This document shows, in pieces, positions 15,732-22,496 of a stretch of DNA of 42,732 nt. The notes under the pieces were generated by a model, which saw only the letters and a list, made by a program, of their open reading frames with translations, did no database searches and had not been told where the DNA came from. Position numbers and translations under genes: made by a program. The DNA lies in the IMG/VR virus record IMGVR_UViG_3300028384_000562, positions 1 to 42,732 of that record, one strand, 5' to 3'. This DNA comes from a virus. Numbering within the stretch: position 1 is the stretch's first letter; the number at the start of each line of letters is the position of its first letter.

Positions 15732-15854
15732 ATGACCTTGGAAGATATTTTGTTTGAACGTTACGCCAAGCTTGTAGCCGCAAGCGTACGCGCAGGACTG
15801 CCATATCCTACGTGGCAGGAATATTTAAAAGAATGGAGCACTGACAATGATTAA
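15732..15854 (+). CDS. 40-residue early protein
   Basis: A short gene preceded by an excellent ribosome site (GGAGGG at 15719-15724, about 7 bases from the ATG). The product starts MTLEDILFERYAKL and ends WSTDND. It is probably helical and amphipathic, with AGLPYPTW in the middle. Its stop lies 8 bases inside the next gene, so the two are coupled. The strong ribosome site and tight packing make it likely to be real despite its size. Function unknown. Confidence 0.6.
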   Translation: MTLEDILFERYAKLVAASVRAGLPYPTWQEYLKEWSTDND

Positions 15855-16644
15855 TTCGCACGTAGTAAGTTTATATGATTATACCGGCGTAACAGTAACG
15901 CCATGGGCTGAGGCGGGTTATCAATGCTACTGCTACGATATCCAACACCCTGAGCACGGCGAAACGGTGCGCTTTGATTCAGGCGGCGCTATCCATAAAC
16001 TACGCTTAGACCTGCACGCTAAGGATTCCGCAGGGCACCATGCTTTCGTGCAGGAATTGTACAAGCGCCATGTTGATAAAACGCATATTATGTTCGCTTT
16101 TCCTGTTTGCACTGATTTGGCGGTATCAGGCGCAGCGCATTTTAAGCGCAAGGCGCAGCTAAACCCTGAATTCCAAAACGAGGCGGCGGGGCACGCTATG
16201 GCTTGCGCTTGGCTTGGTGATTTATTGGAAGTGCCATATTTTATTGAAAACCCTGTTTCAGTACTTAGCACGCTATGGCGAAAGCCTGATTTCTCTTTTC
16301 ATCCGTACGAGTACGGGGGCTATATCAGCGAGCACGAAGCGCTACACCCGCTTTATCCGGATTACATAGCGCCAAGGGATGCCTACAGCAAAAAAACGTG
16401 CCTATGGACCGGAGGCGGCTTTGTGATGCCTGATAAAATACCGGTACAGTGCGAAAGCTTTGGCAGTAGCACGCAGCACCGCAAATTAGGTGGGAAAAGT
16501 ATGAAAACAAAAAACATTCGCAGCGCTACGCCCCGAGGTTTTGCTAATGCCGTTTTTGAAGCGAACGAGTTGTTAGATTTAGATTATGATTACGCCGAGG
16601 TTTGCCGAAACGGTAAGCCGGTTGCGGAGTGCAATTGTTGCTAA
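15847..16644 (+). CDS. C5 DNA methyltransferase-like protein
   Basis: A 265-residue protein resembling phage proteins related to cytosine-C5 methyltransferases. An N-terminal SAM-site-like motif (VVSLYDYTG, residues 6-14, then AGYQCYCYDI) is followed by a motif IV-like FPVCTD (85-90) with the candidate catalytic Cys88, ENP at 134-136, KKTCLWTGGG at 182-191 and a closing RSATPRGFANAV (225-236). Classical enzymes have Pro-Cys in motif IV. Here it is Val-Cys, so activity or target base may differ. The usual target-recognition region is short (family members are often over 300 residues). It could protect phage DNA from restriction, or modify it otherwise. The start overlaps the previous gene by 8 bases. 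Confidence 0.65.
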   Translation: MINSHVVSLYDYTGVTVTPWAEAGYQCYCYDIQHPEHGETVRFDSGGAIHKLRLDLHAKDSAGHHAFVQELYKRHVDKTHIMFAFPVCTDLAVSGAAHFKRKAQLNPEFQNEAAGHAMACAWLGDLLEVPYFIENPVSVLSTLWRKPDFSFHPYEYGGYISEHEALHPLYPDYIAPRDAYSKKTCLWTGGGFVMPDKIPVQCESFGSSTQHRKLGGKSMKTKNIRSATPRGFANAVFEANELLDLDYDYAEVCRNGKPVAECNCC

Positions 16645-16655
16645 TTTTTTGTTGT

Positions 16656-16667
16656 AGGGTATACCCT
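16656..16667. repeat. AGGGTATACCCT palindrome
   Basis: A perfect 12-bp palindrome in the 45-base gap between the methyltransferase-like gene and the next early gene. It contains the GGTATAC core found twice after P1 and twice after P2. It is a candidate operator, but no binding protein is identified. Confidence 0.45.
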
Positions 16668-16689
16668 GGTTCTATATTAGGAGATTCTA

Positions 16690-16866
16690 ATGTCTGTTTT
16701 TACTGTTGGTATTGATTTTGAAGTACTGCGCCTTGAGATTGAAGCGAGCACGCCGGAAGAGGCACGCGAAAAGGCACTTAAATTAATTAAAAATAACCCG
16801 TTTTATCAATCGCCAGATTATTGGGTTGGTTATGTCGATGATTCCGAAGGGCAGGAGCTTTTATAA
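16690..16866 (+). CDS. 58-residue early protein
   Basis: Small protein beginning MSVFTVGIDFEVLRLEIEA, with an EEAREKALKLIKNN helix and an acidic tail (VDDSEGQELL). The strand-helix-strand pattern and the ASTPEEAREKAL stretch recall small phage proteins that pair with host enzymes, but no family is recognised. AGGAG lies about 7 bases before the ATG, and its stop overlaps the next start (TAATG). It opens a run of closely packed small early genes after a 45-base gap. Confidence 0.65.
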   Translation: MSVFTVGIDFEVLRLEIEASTPEEAREKALKLIKNNPFYQSPDYWVGYVDDSEGQELL

Positions 16867-17093
16867 TGAACGAAAACGCTTTGTATTTATTCGCTGATAT
16901 TCCGAACGATGCCGAGGGGCAAGCTTTTATACGCTCGCTTAGAAAGTACCGAAACCCACGGTATAAAATGCGCGTACGTGGGCAGGGTTTAAACGCTGAA
17001 GGGCACGCCCTTGGTTGGCGCAAGTTTACGTACGGTGCGCCCTTAAAATATAGTGCTCGCTTGCGTGTTTATATGGAGGACACCCAGAAATGA
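16866..17093 (+). CDS. Basic 75-residue early protein
   Basis: Overlaps the previous stop (TAATG) and the next start by 4 bases (ATGA). The N-terminal half is acidic (LFADIPNDAEG), and the rest is strongly basic and aromatic (SLRKYRNPRYKMRVRGQG, WRKFTYG). Clusters of Arg, Lys and Tyr suggest nucleic acid binding or interaction with an acidic host protein. This is composition only; no recognised domain. Confidence 0.62.
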   Translation: MNENALYLFADIPNDAEGQAFIRSLRKYRNPRYKMRVRGQGLNAEGHALGWRKFTYGAPLKYSARLRVYMEDTQK

Positions 17094-17278
17094 AAGCTAA
17101 GCGCTATTTTGTGCTCGATTCAGCCGGATTGCTGCACGCCCTTGGTTATTGCGACACGTGGCACGATGCCTACGAGGCGGCGCATAACGTGGACACACAA
17201 AACGACATTTTAGCGGTGTTTGATGAAACAGACGCTCGCGACATTTATCAACGAATAGAGGGTTACCTATATGCTTAA
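17090..17278 (+). CDS. 62-residue early protein
   Basis: A compact alpha/beta protein (KRYFVLDSAGLLHALG, then a helix WHDAYEAAHNVD, then DILAVFDETDARDIYQ). The pattern resembles small stand-alone domains found repeatedly in phage early regions. It is coupled to both neighbours (4-base overlap upstream, 8-base overlap downstream), and AGGA lies upstream. Function unknown. Confidence 0.62.
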   Translation: MKAKRYFVLDSAGLLHALGYCDTWHDAYEAAHNVDTQNDILAVFDETDARDIYQRIEGYLYA

Positions 17279-17519
17279 AATTAATTCAGAGACTGTATGC
17301 GATGCGGTGGCGTACGATTGGGAAGTAATGCACGATATTCTCGGCGATGTTCGCGAGGGTACCTTGGATTACTCAGTGTTTAATGAGTGCCGCAAGCGCC
17401 TATGCGATAAATTAGCAGGTATGAGCGCCTTATTGGGGCACACCGAAGATAGCGCCAATGTGGACGAGGTTATCGATGATATTCGTACGCTCGCTTGGTT
17501 GGCTTGGGAGATTGCATAA
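17271..17519 (+). CDS. Acidic helical early protein
   Basis: 82 residues, predominantly helical and acidic, with three cysteines (SETVCDAV, NECRKRLCDKL) and a C-terminal helix ending WLAWEIA. Acidic helical early proteins in phages are often DNA mimics or inhibitors, but nothing specific is visible here. It overlaps the previous gene by 8 bases, and its stop shares TAATG with the next gene. Confidence 0.62.
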   Translation: MLKINSETVCDAVAYDWEVMHDILGDVREGTLDYSVFNECRKRLCDKLAGMSALLGHTEDSANVDEVIDDIRTLAWLAWEIA

Positions 17520-17647
17520 TGTACTACTTAACCCTGATTGCAACGAATCAGCGTATCGTTAAATCTGAGCGCCGTGAGCACGTAGAGAAACTCTTACAAA
17601 GCTTAGCGGAAAAAACCGATTGGAAAATTGAATATGAAAGCATTTAA
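17519..17647 (+). CDS. 42-residue early protein
   Basis: Starts in the TAATG overlap with the preceding stop. The product (MYYLTLIATNQRIVK, then a charged helix HVEKLLQSLAEK and a final strand DWKIEYES) has a plausible beta-alpha-beta layout and codon use like its neighbours. No good independent ribosome site was seen, so translation would depend on coupling. The gap after it (17648-17712) is AT-rich and may hold a weak host promoter. Confidence 0.5.
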   Translation: MYYLTLIATNQRIVKSERREHVEKLLQSLAEKTDWKIEYESI

Positions 17648-17712
17648 AACTTTTTACCTGTTAAAAAACCGGTACAATAATCACTTGTATGTATCTACGG
17701 GAAAAACCTGGT

Positions 17713-17922
17713 ATGCCTAAAAACGATGATTGGCGAGCGCCTCGCCCAGTGTATGAAGATGACCGGTTGGAGTCGGTTGATAGACTAGTTAAACAATATC
17801 GCAATATGTGGCAGGATGCCGATTTTGACGATAGACTTGATGATGCTGCACGTTATGAAACGTTGTATCGCTACTACAAAAAACAATTGGAAGAGGGAAA
17901 TAACTATGCGCCAAAATTCTAA
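17713..17922 (+). CDS. Acidic/Arg-rich early protein, 69 residues
   Basis: Begins MPKNDDWRAPRPVYEDD and continues as a charged helical protein rich in Asp, Arg and Tyr (DRLVKQYRNMWQDADFDDRL, YYKKQLEEG). An in-frame ATG at 17689 would add eight residues, but it has no ribosome site. GGGA at 17699 favours 17713. A TACAAT at 17673-17678 could be a -10 box, although its -35 is poor. The gene overlaps the helix-turn-helix gene downstream by 17 bases. Function unknown. Confidence 0.6.
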   Translation: MPKNDDWRAPRPVYEDDRLESVDRLVKQYRNMWQDADFDDRLDDAARYETLYRYYKKQLEEGNNYAPKF

Positions 17923-18115
17923 AATTGATAAACGTTTTAAATTAACCGATAGTGACAGGGAGTTAATTATACAATTGAACGAAGAACGCCGCCGGTTACA
18001 GGCTGAGCTAAAGAAGGTACAAATTGGAGCTATCGCGAAAACGTTTGAAGTCACCACGCAAACTATTTATGAAGTATTGGGAGGTCATGATGATAAAGTC
18101 AGAACAGCCAAGTAA
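17906..18115 (+). CDS. Helix-turn-helix DNA-binding protein
   Basis: A 69-residue protein with a basic, coiled N-terminal half (SDRELIIQL, NEERRRLQAELKK) and a helix-turn-helix at about residues 38-59 (IGAIAKTFEVTTQTIYEVLG), similar to the recognition part of resolvase/Hin-like or sigma-like domains. It is probably a transcription regulator of phage or host genes. The start at 17906 follows GAGGG 8 bases upstream and was chosen over a longer upstream version that reads through the previous gene. Candidate targets are the GGTATAC palindromes at 14132, 16656 and 18926, but that link is speculation. Confidence 0.68.
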   Translation: MRQNSKIDKRFKLTDSDRELIIQLNEERRRLQAELKKVQIGAIAKTFEVTTQTIYEVLGGHDDKVRTAK

Positions 18116-18257
18116 AGATTGGGACGTACCACAGGCGCTTAAGGATATTGGTATCACTAAGCAAATGATTATTGATTGTTGGACAGGCTATGCCGAAGGA
18201 AAAGATATATGGGGTTCAAGCGATTCAAAGGGAGGCGAAGAATGCGCGAAGGTGTGA
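18090..18257 (+). CDS. 55-residue early protein
   Basis: Starts MIKSEQPSKDWDVPQALKDIG. The ATG at 18090 is 5 bases after GGAGG. A tandem ATG at 18087 is too close to that site. The core QALKDIGITKQMIIDCWTGY looks like two short helices with a turn and might bind protein or DNA. The C-terminus is Gly/Ser-rich and acidic. Overlaps both neighbours by 16-26 bases. No family recognised. Confidence 0.55.
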   Translation: MIKSEQPSKDWDVPQALKDIGITKQMIIDCWTGYAEGKDIWGSSDSKGGEECAKV

Positions 18258-18472
18258 CCTTTGGAAAAATCCATGATGAGCTGTATTTGGTGCAGCGTTA
18301 TGGTGAAACCGTGGGCGAGGTGTATCGTCCAATGGGTACCGCCTTTTGGTTAATCCGTTGTAATAAAGAAAATAGCAAACTAAAATACCAAAACCTGGTT
18401 GATGCCAAGCGTGCCTGTATTGATATGCTGACACGTGATGAAATCGGGCTTGATTACTTTGAAGGATGTTAA
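18242..18472 (+). CDS. 76-residue early protein
   Basis: MREGVTFGKIHDELYLVQ, then strands EVYRPMGTAFWLIRCN and a helix LVDAKRACIDMLTRDE. The alternating beta strands followed by a helix suggest a small compact fold. GGGAGG lies 8 bases upstream of the ATG. It overlaps the preceding gene by 16 bases and is followed three bases later by the next start. Function unknown. Confidence 0.6.
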   Translation: MREGVTFGKIHDELYLVQRYGETVGEVYRPMGTAFWLIRCNKENSKLKYQNLVDAKRACIDMLTRDEIGLDYFEGC

Positions 18473-18474
18473 TT

Positions 18475-18708
18475 ATGAAAATCTTATCTACAATCTTGCG
18501 TAAAACTGTACGCTTAAACAAAACACGCCGTGCCTTTGATTTTATGGGTAGAGGCTATATTCTCGCCGTACGCTCGACTAAGAGCCGAGGCTATGGGATA
18601 ACACCCGCAGCCGGAGTTAAGCCCTCTAGGGAGTTTACAGCGATTCACATGGGGTATATCACCCTTTACCGCTCAGTAATGAAGCACACACTAAAGGAGA
18701 ATTTCTAA
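18475..18708 (+). CDS. Basic 77-residue early protein
   Basis: Very basic (KILSTILRKTVRLNKTRRAF, VRSTKSRGYG), with a C-terminal aromatic and basic stretch (GYITLYRSVMKHTLKENF). The start at 18475 is preferred over an upstream ATG at 18466 because AAGGA sits 9 bases before it. The charge suggests contact with nucleic acid or an acidic protein. TAATG overlap joins it to the next gene. Confidence 0.6.
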   Translation: MKILSTILRKTVRLNKTRRAFDFMGRGYILAVRSTKSRGYGITPAAGVKPSREFTAIHMGYITLYRSVMKHTLKENF

Positions 18709-18878
18709 TGAAAGAATTTAGAAACGAATTGACCCTCTTTAAGGAGGATTTTATCGATGCTGACACTTGGTTGGAGGTATGCAATCAAGCAGGGTTTGAT
18801 GAGGATGATGCCCTTGGTAAAAATACCCTGAAAGTCGTTTGGTCTATCTCATCAATCGCTGATTGGCAGGACGAATAA
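18708..18878 (+). CDS. Acidic 56-residue protein, last early gene before RNA polymerase
   Basis: MKEFRNELTLFKEDFIDAD, followed by WLEVCNQAGFDEDDALG and a hydrophobic WSISSIADW near the end. About a quarter of residues are Asp or Glu. Small acidic proteins just before or after T7 RNA polymerase can inhibit host enzymes (T7 gp0.7 or gp2 act on host RNA polymerase), but no similarity is visible. AAGGAG lies about 8 bases upstream. Promoter P2 begins two bases after its stop. Confidence 0.6.
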   Translation: MKEFRNELTLFKEDFIDADTWLEVCNQAGFDEDDALGKNTLKVVWSISSIADWQDE

Positions 18879-18880
18879 AT

Positions 18881-18897
18881 TAATTGTTGCCCTATAG
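18881..18897 (+). promoter_or_regulatory. Phage RNA polymerase promoter P2
   Basis: TAATTGTTGCCCTATAG, identical over 17 bases to P4. It can be aligned to the T7 promoter, which also opens TAAT and closes CTATAG, with one base fewer between. It lies 65 bases before the RNA polymerase gene, so the polymerase would amplify its own transcription. The transcript start is expected at 18897. Confidence 0.8.
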
Positions 18898-18925
18898 CGG
18901 GAAAGAAAAGGAAAGGGAAGCTTAG

Positions 18926-18952
18926 GGTATACTTAGGTATACCTTAGGTACC
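18926..18952. repeat. GGTATAC/CTTAGG repeats upstream of RNA polymerase
   Basis: GGTATAC at 18926-18932 and 18936-18942, then GGTACC at 18947-18952, each preceded by TTA or CTTA at about 10-bp spacing. It is similar to the pair after P1 (shared CTTAGGGTATACT). The site lies between promoter P2 and the RNA polymerase start, suitable for repression or as a maturation element. Confidence 0.5.
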
Positions 18953-18961
18953 CTTAAGGAG

Positions 18962-21544
18962 ATGATTTTTATTATGTACAACACAGATAATTTCTTAGAG
19001 CAGCCTGAGCAGTTACAGGACTTAATCTTGGAGCAAGCATTCATGGAGCAAAAGTTCCTAGAGGATGCAACAAACAAATATGAGAATAGTATTAACCGTA
19101 TGCTCCAGGCGGGGTTATTCGCTAATACTACTGAGGGTGCCGTGCTACAGAAAATGTCTGTGGAAGCAGTCGCAGAACAAATATCATCATATTTTTCTAG
19201 CTCAGTCCGTGGGCAGGGTGCTATATTCCGTGATTACCTCAAGAATAACTTTGAGGGCCGTGAGGAAATTCTTGCATTTACTGTACTTGAATTCCTGATT
19301 AACGCTGTTTCCGTACGTACCGCAAAGGTACCGGCGTTAGCTCTAGCGGTTACCAGTAAGGTCCTAGACTTACTTTCTGTTGAGCAATTCCAGAAGAACG
19401 AGCCTAAGTTTTATTCTTATCTTGAATATGAATATAAGAGCCGTGGTATTGGGTACATCAATTCCCGTAAGAAAAAGTTAGCTAATATGACAGGTAATAT
19501 CATTGACCCTGTACAGGAAGGTAAGGAAGCATCCTTTAAGGCTAACATTGGTGCCCGATTGATTGATTGTGTACTTAGCAGTGGCTGTAATCTATTCGAG
19601 GCTAGAATTCAGTATGTTAACGGTAAATCCGAGAGGGTACTAACGTTAACCGAGGATTCCCTAAAGGTCATTGGGCGAGTAAAGGATAGAAATGTATTAT
19701 TTTCTGTTACCTATAAGCCCTTGATTGCTCCACCGCTACCATGGACTACGTTGTGGGATAACGGAGGTTATTATTGTAATAATAATCAAACATTCATCCG
19801 TAACAGCAAATCCTGTAAGTATGTTGATGCTAATTATGAGCCTAAGCAATTAGAGCGGGTATTTGATGTTATTAATCACATTCAAAATACAAGATGGAAA
19901 ATAAATACATTCATCTTGGACGTTGTTAATGAGATTATCGGCGGCAGCCTGGTGGACCCTAATACGCCTAGCAGTAACCCAAAGTTTTACGCAGGGTTAC
20001 CGTACATGGATACATTGAACGTGTATGACATGGTGCGTAGGGAAGATTATGGTCCCTTGGATGACCGAGGTATGCACATTAATCGTGAAGATTATAAAAA
20101 CTGGTACAGGGATAAAGAGGTACAGCTAAAGAAGCTTGAGGCCATCCGCAGTAAACGAATCATGTTCACTCTGGCCCACAACATAGCTACTGAGTACAAG
20201 GATAGAGAAGCGATGTACTTCACGTACAACACGGACTTCCGTGGACGCTTATACCCTATTCAGCAAATCCTGAATCCTCAGTCTACCGGTGCAGTCAAGT
20301 CATTCTTAACGTTCGCTGATGAGGAACACCTGACTGACCAAGGTGTATACTGGTTGTATATACATACTGCCAATACCTATGGTTTAGACAAGGAATCCTA
20401 CGAGGCACGCCGAGCATGGGTACTGGAAAACTATGAGCAAATCCTAGAGAACGCTAGAAACCCGATTGAGAACATTGAGGTATGGAATCAGGCTGATGAA
20501 CCCTTGATGTACTTAGCGGCTTGTAAGGCTATCTTGGACCATTCCAAGGGCAAACCTGTGGGCCTCCCAATTAGTCTGGACGCTACGTGCTCAGGCTTGC
20601 AGCTATACAGTGGCTTGCTAAAGGACTTGGACGGTGCAAAGGCAGTTAATGTCATTGATAAAACCGAGCACGGTAAACTTGAACGCCCTGCTGATGTATA
20701 TACTGATGTTGCGAACAAGGTAACTGAGTATCTACAGAACGGTGATTACCCATCACAATTTACATTTACTACACGTGATGGTGAGTTTAAATCTGTATCG
20801 ACAGAACAAGAGGCTAAGGACCTTCTCGGGAACGTCACCAGGAAACTCACTAAGCGCAACGTAATGACGGTCCCATACTCAGTAACCAAGCGGGGTATGT
20901 TTGACCAAATCAGAGAATTGCTCGATGAAATGGAAGATAACGAGGAAGTATTCTGGGAGGGTGATAAATGGGTTGTTGCAAAACTACTTGTGGAGCTAAA
21001 CGCTCGGGCCATCAACGAGATTGTACGAGGTGCAAGTGAGGGGCAAGAATTTGTGAAGCACGTGGTTAAGGAGTTTTACTCAGAGCAAGCAGATTACCCG
21101 CTTATCTGGGAAACACCGTTTTTCAATTTCCCTGTTGTACAGTGGAAGACGAAGAAAAAGAAAAGGAAGGTTAACTCAGTCTTTGGGTACCTTACCTTGC
21201 AGACTCCGACTAATAAGATTAATAAGCAACAGCAAAGCAATGGGATAGCTCCAAATCTAATCCATAGCCTAGACGCTACGCTTATGTACCTTACAGTCGA
21301 GAAGATGCGAGCATTAGGCGGTAAGTCTTTCATGCTTATTCACGATTCCTTTGGGGTACCACCGAATGATGTGGAGAATCTCAATAGCAGCGTGCGTGAG
21401 TCGTTTGTCGAGCTGTTTAAGACTAATCCATTGGACCATTGGGTACGTCAAATCTCACCTGAGTATGTCGAGGGTGCTGAGGATGTCATGCTTAATACCA
21501 TGGACTTAGATGATATATTGTCTAGTACATATATCTTTTCATAA
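18962..21544 (+). CDS. T7-like single-subunit RNA polymerase
   Basis: An 860-residue DNA-directed RNA polymerase that transcribes the middle and late genes. Catalytic residues stand out: Asp540 (LDATCSG), Lys631 and Tyr639 in TKRNVMTVPYS (the same numbers as in T7), and Asp795 in IHDSFG. TDFRGRLYPI is the usual fingers/palm motif. The specificity-loop region, before NGIAPNLIHSLD, is shorter than in T7 and begins with a Lys/Arg run, in line with a different promoter sequence. AAGGAG (18955-18960) is almost against the first ATG at 18962 and 13 bases from the second at 18974. The true start may be 18974 (856 residues). Confidence 0.96.
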   Translation: MIFIMYNTDNFLEQPEQLQDLILEQAFMEQKFLEDATNKYENSINRMLQAGLFANTTEGAVLQKMSVEAVAEQISSYFSSSVRGQGAIFRDYLKNNFEGREEILAFTVLEFLINAVSVRTAKVPALALAVTSKVLDLLSVEQFQKNEPKFYSYLEYEYKSRGIGYINSRKKKLANMTGNIIDPVQEGKEASFKANIGARLIDCVLSSGCNLFEARIQYVNGKSERVLTLTEDSLKVIGRVKDRNVLFSVTYKPLIAPPLPWTTLWDNGGYYCNNNQTFIRNSKSCKYVDANYEPKQLERVFDVINHIQNTRWKINTFILDVVNEIIGGSLVDPNTPSSNPKFYAGLPYMDTLNVYDMVRREDYGPLDDRGMHINREDYKNWYRDKEVQLKKLEAIRSKRIMFTLAHNIATEYKDREAMYFTYNTDFRGRLYPIQQILNPQSTGAVKSFLTFADEEHLTDQGVYWLYIHTANTYGLDKESYEARRAWVLENYEQILENARNPIENIEVWNQADEPLMYLAACKAILDHSKGKPVGLPISLDATCSGLQLYSGLLKDLDGAKAVNVIDKTEHGKLERPADVYTDVANKVTEYLQNGDYPSQFTFTTRDGEFKSVSTEQEAKDLLGNVTRKLTKRNVMTVPYSVTKRGMFDQIRELLDEMEDNEEVFWEGDKWVVAKLLVELNARAINEIVRGASEGQEFVKHVVKEFYSEQADYPLIWETPFFNFPVVQWKTKKKKRKVNSVFGYLTLQTPTNKINKQQQSNGIAPNLIHSLDATLMYLTVEKMRALGGKSFMLIHDSFGVPPNDVENLNSSVRESFVELFKTNPLDHWVRQISPEYVEGAEDVMLNTMDLDDILSSTYIFS

Positions 21545-21546
21545 AG

Positions 21547-21558
21547 GTTGCCCTATAG
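21547..21558 (+). promoter_or_regulatory. Phage RNA polymerase promoter P3
   Basis: GTTGCCCTATAG directly after the RNA polymerase stop, preceded by TAAAG. It lies 25 bases before the first gene of the replication module. A small AGCG/CGCT hairpin with an AAA loop follows in the leader (21560-21570), which may stabilise the 5' end. Confidence 0.78.
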
Positions 21559-21582
21559 CAGCGAAACGCTAGGAATTAGGAA

Positions 21583-21876
21583 ATGGAAAATAAATTAGAG
21601 GAGATTCTTGTACTGATGAACGCCCACATCAATGAGATGGAGGACGAGATTCGGGACAAGAAAAAACAGCTCACAGCTAAGCAGTTGTACATAACCGCTT
21701 GCTTGAAACAGCTAGACCTGGAAACCAAGATTCTCTCGCTAGAGTGGGATTTAGAGCTTCCTAGTCTCATGGAAGAACAGGCTGCTACAGAGCTATGGAA
21801 GAAGAGTCATGAGGAATACGTAAAAATCATGGACTCAATTTTTAATACAAAATGTGAGGGAAAAAATGGCGAATAA
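21583..21876 (+). CDS. Coiled-coil protein, first gene of replication module
   Basis: A 97-residue, almost wholly helical protein with heptad-like charged residues throughout (MNAHINEMEDEIRDKKKQL, LEWDLELPSLMEEQAA). No catalytic motif. Its stop overlaps the ssDNA-binding protein by 11 bases, so the two are co-translated. It is probably a dimer acting in replication or host takeover; the function is unknown. AGGAA lies upstream. Confidence 0.68.
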   Translation: MENKLEEILVLMNAHINEMEDEIRDKKKQLTAKQLYITACLKQLDLETKILSLEWDLELPSLMEEQAATELWKKSHEEYVKIMDSIFNTKCEGKNGE

Positions 21877-22486
21877 AGTCATCCAAGCGACTAAGGGCAA
21901 ATCCTTAGTAACACCTAAGGGCAGTGCGATGTGGGTCAAGATACTTGAACCCGACTTTACGTACGACACCAAGGGTAAGTACGAGGCACAGATTGTCTGT
22001 GACCCGAATGATGAATCCGTGCAGAAATTTGTTGCGACACTAGAGAAACTGAACGCAGCAGGTTTAGAGGAAGCACGTGAGAATCTCAAACCACCTAAGG
22101 ATAAATCAGTAGTAGCACGCGAAGTAGTGCAGCCTGAGATTGATAAGGAAGGTAATGAGACAGGCATGGTTGTCATCAAAGCCAAGGCACCCGCAGAGGA
22201 TTACGAAGGTAACAAGGTTACTATCCCTGTGTACGATGTTAAGGGCCGTAAAGAAGAGGGCTTTAATAAGCTTATCGGCAATGGTTCGACAATCAAGATG
22301 GAGGTATGGGCATTCCCGTACCACATGGCAAACGGTAATACCGTAGGCGTTTCACTGCGACTCAAGAAGGTTCAAGTAATTGACCTGCTAGAGTATGGTG
22401 GTAACGATGGGTTTACCGATGAATCTGGTGAAGAAGGTTTCGGCGATACCGATGAGACCTTTGCGGCCACTGGTACAGACTTCTAA
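21866..22486 (+). CDS. Single-stranded DNA-binding protein, T7 gp2.5-like
   Basis: A 206-residue OB-fold-type protein. Early residues TPKGSAMWVKILEPDFTYDTKGKYE match the start of T7 gp2.5 family proteins. The last 30 residues are acidic (DESGEEGFGDTDE) and the final residue is Phe, the hallmark by which gp2.5 contacts the polymerase and helicase. It would coat ssDNA, aid annealing and coordinate the replisome. The start at 21866, after GAGGG, was chosen over an upstream in-frame start. The gene sits directly before the primase-helicase, as expected for a partner. Confidence 0.85.
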   Translation: MANKVIQATKGKSLVTPKGSAMWVKILEPDFTYDTKGKYEAQIVCDPNDESVQKFVATLEKLNAAGLEEARENLKPPKDKSVVAREVVQPEIDKEGNETGMVVIKAKAPAEDYEGNKVTIPVYDVKGRKEEGFNKLIGNGSTIKMEVWAFPYHMANGNTVGVSLRLKKVQVIDLLEYGGNDGFTDESGEEGFGDTDETFAATGTDF

Positions 22487-22496
22487 GGAGAATAGT

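Noticed and set aside
16649-16678. Sigma70-like TTGTTG and TATATT 18 bases apart before 16690.
   Set aside because: The start would fall near 16685, after the AGGAG ribosome site of the gene it should express, so the message would be poorly translated. The -35 is also weak.
17650-17678. Possible host promoter with TACAAT before 17713.
   Set aside because: No credible -35 at 16-18 bases. AT-rich DNA alone can give this match. Kept only as a note in the gene entry.
21148-21171. KKKKRKV stretch in the RNA polymerase that resembles a eukaryotic nuclear localisation signal.
   Set aside because: It lies in the promoter-contact (specificity-loop) region, where basic residues contact DNA. A phage of bacteria needs no nuclear import.
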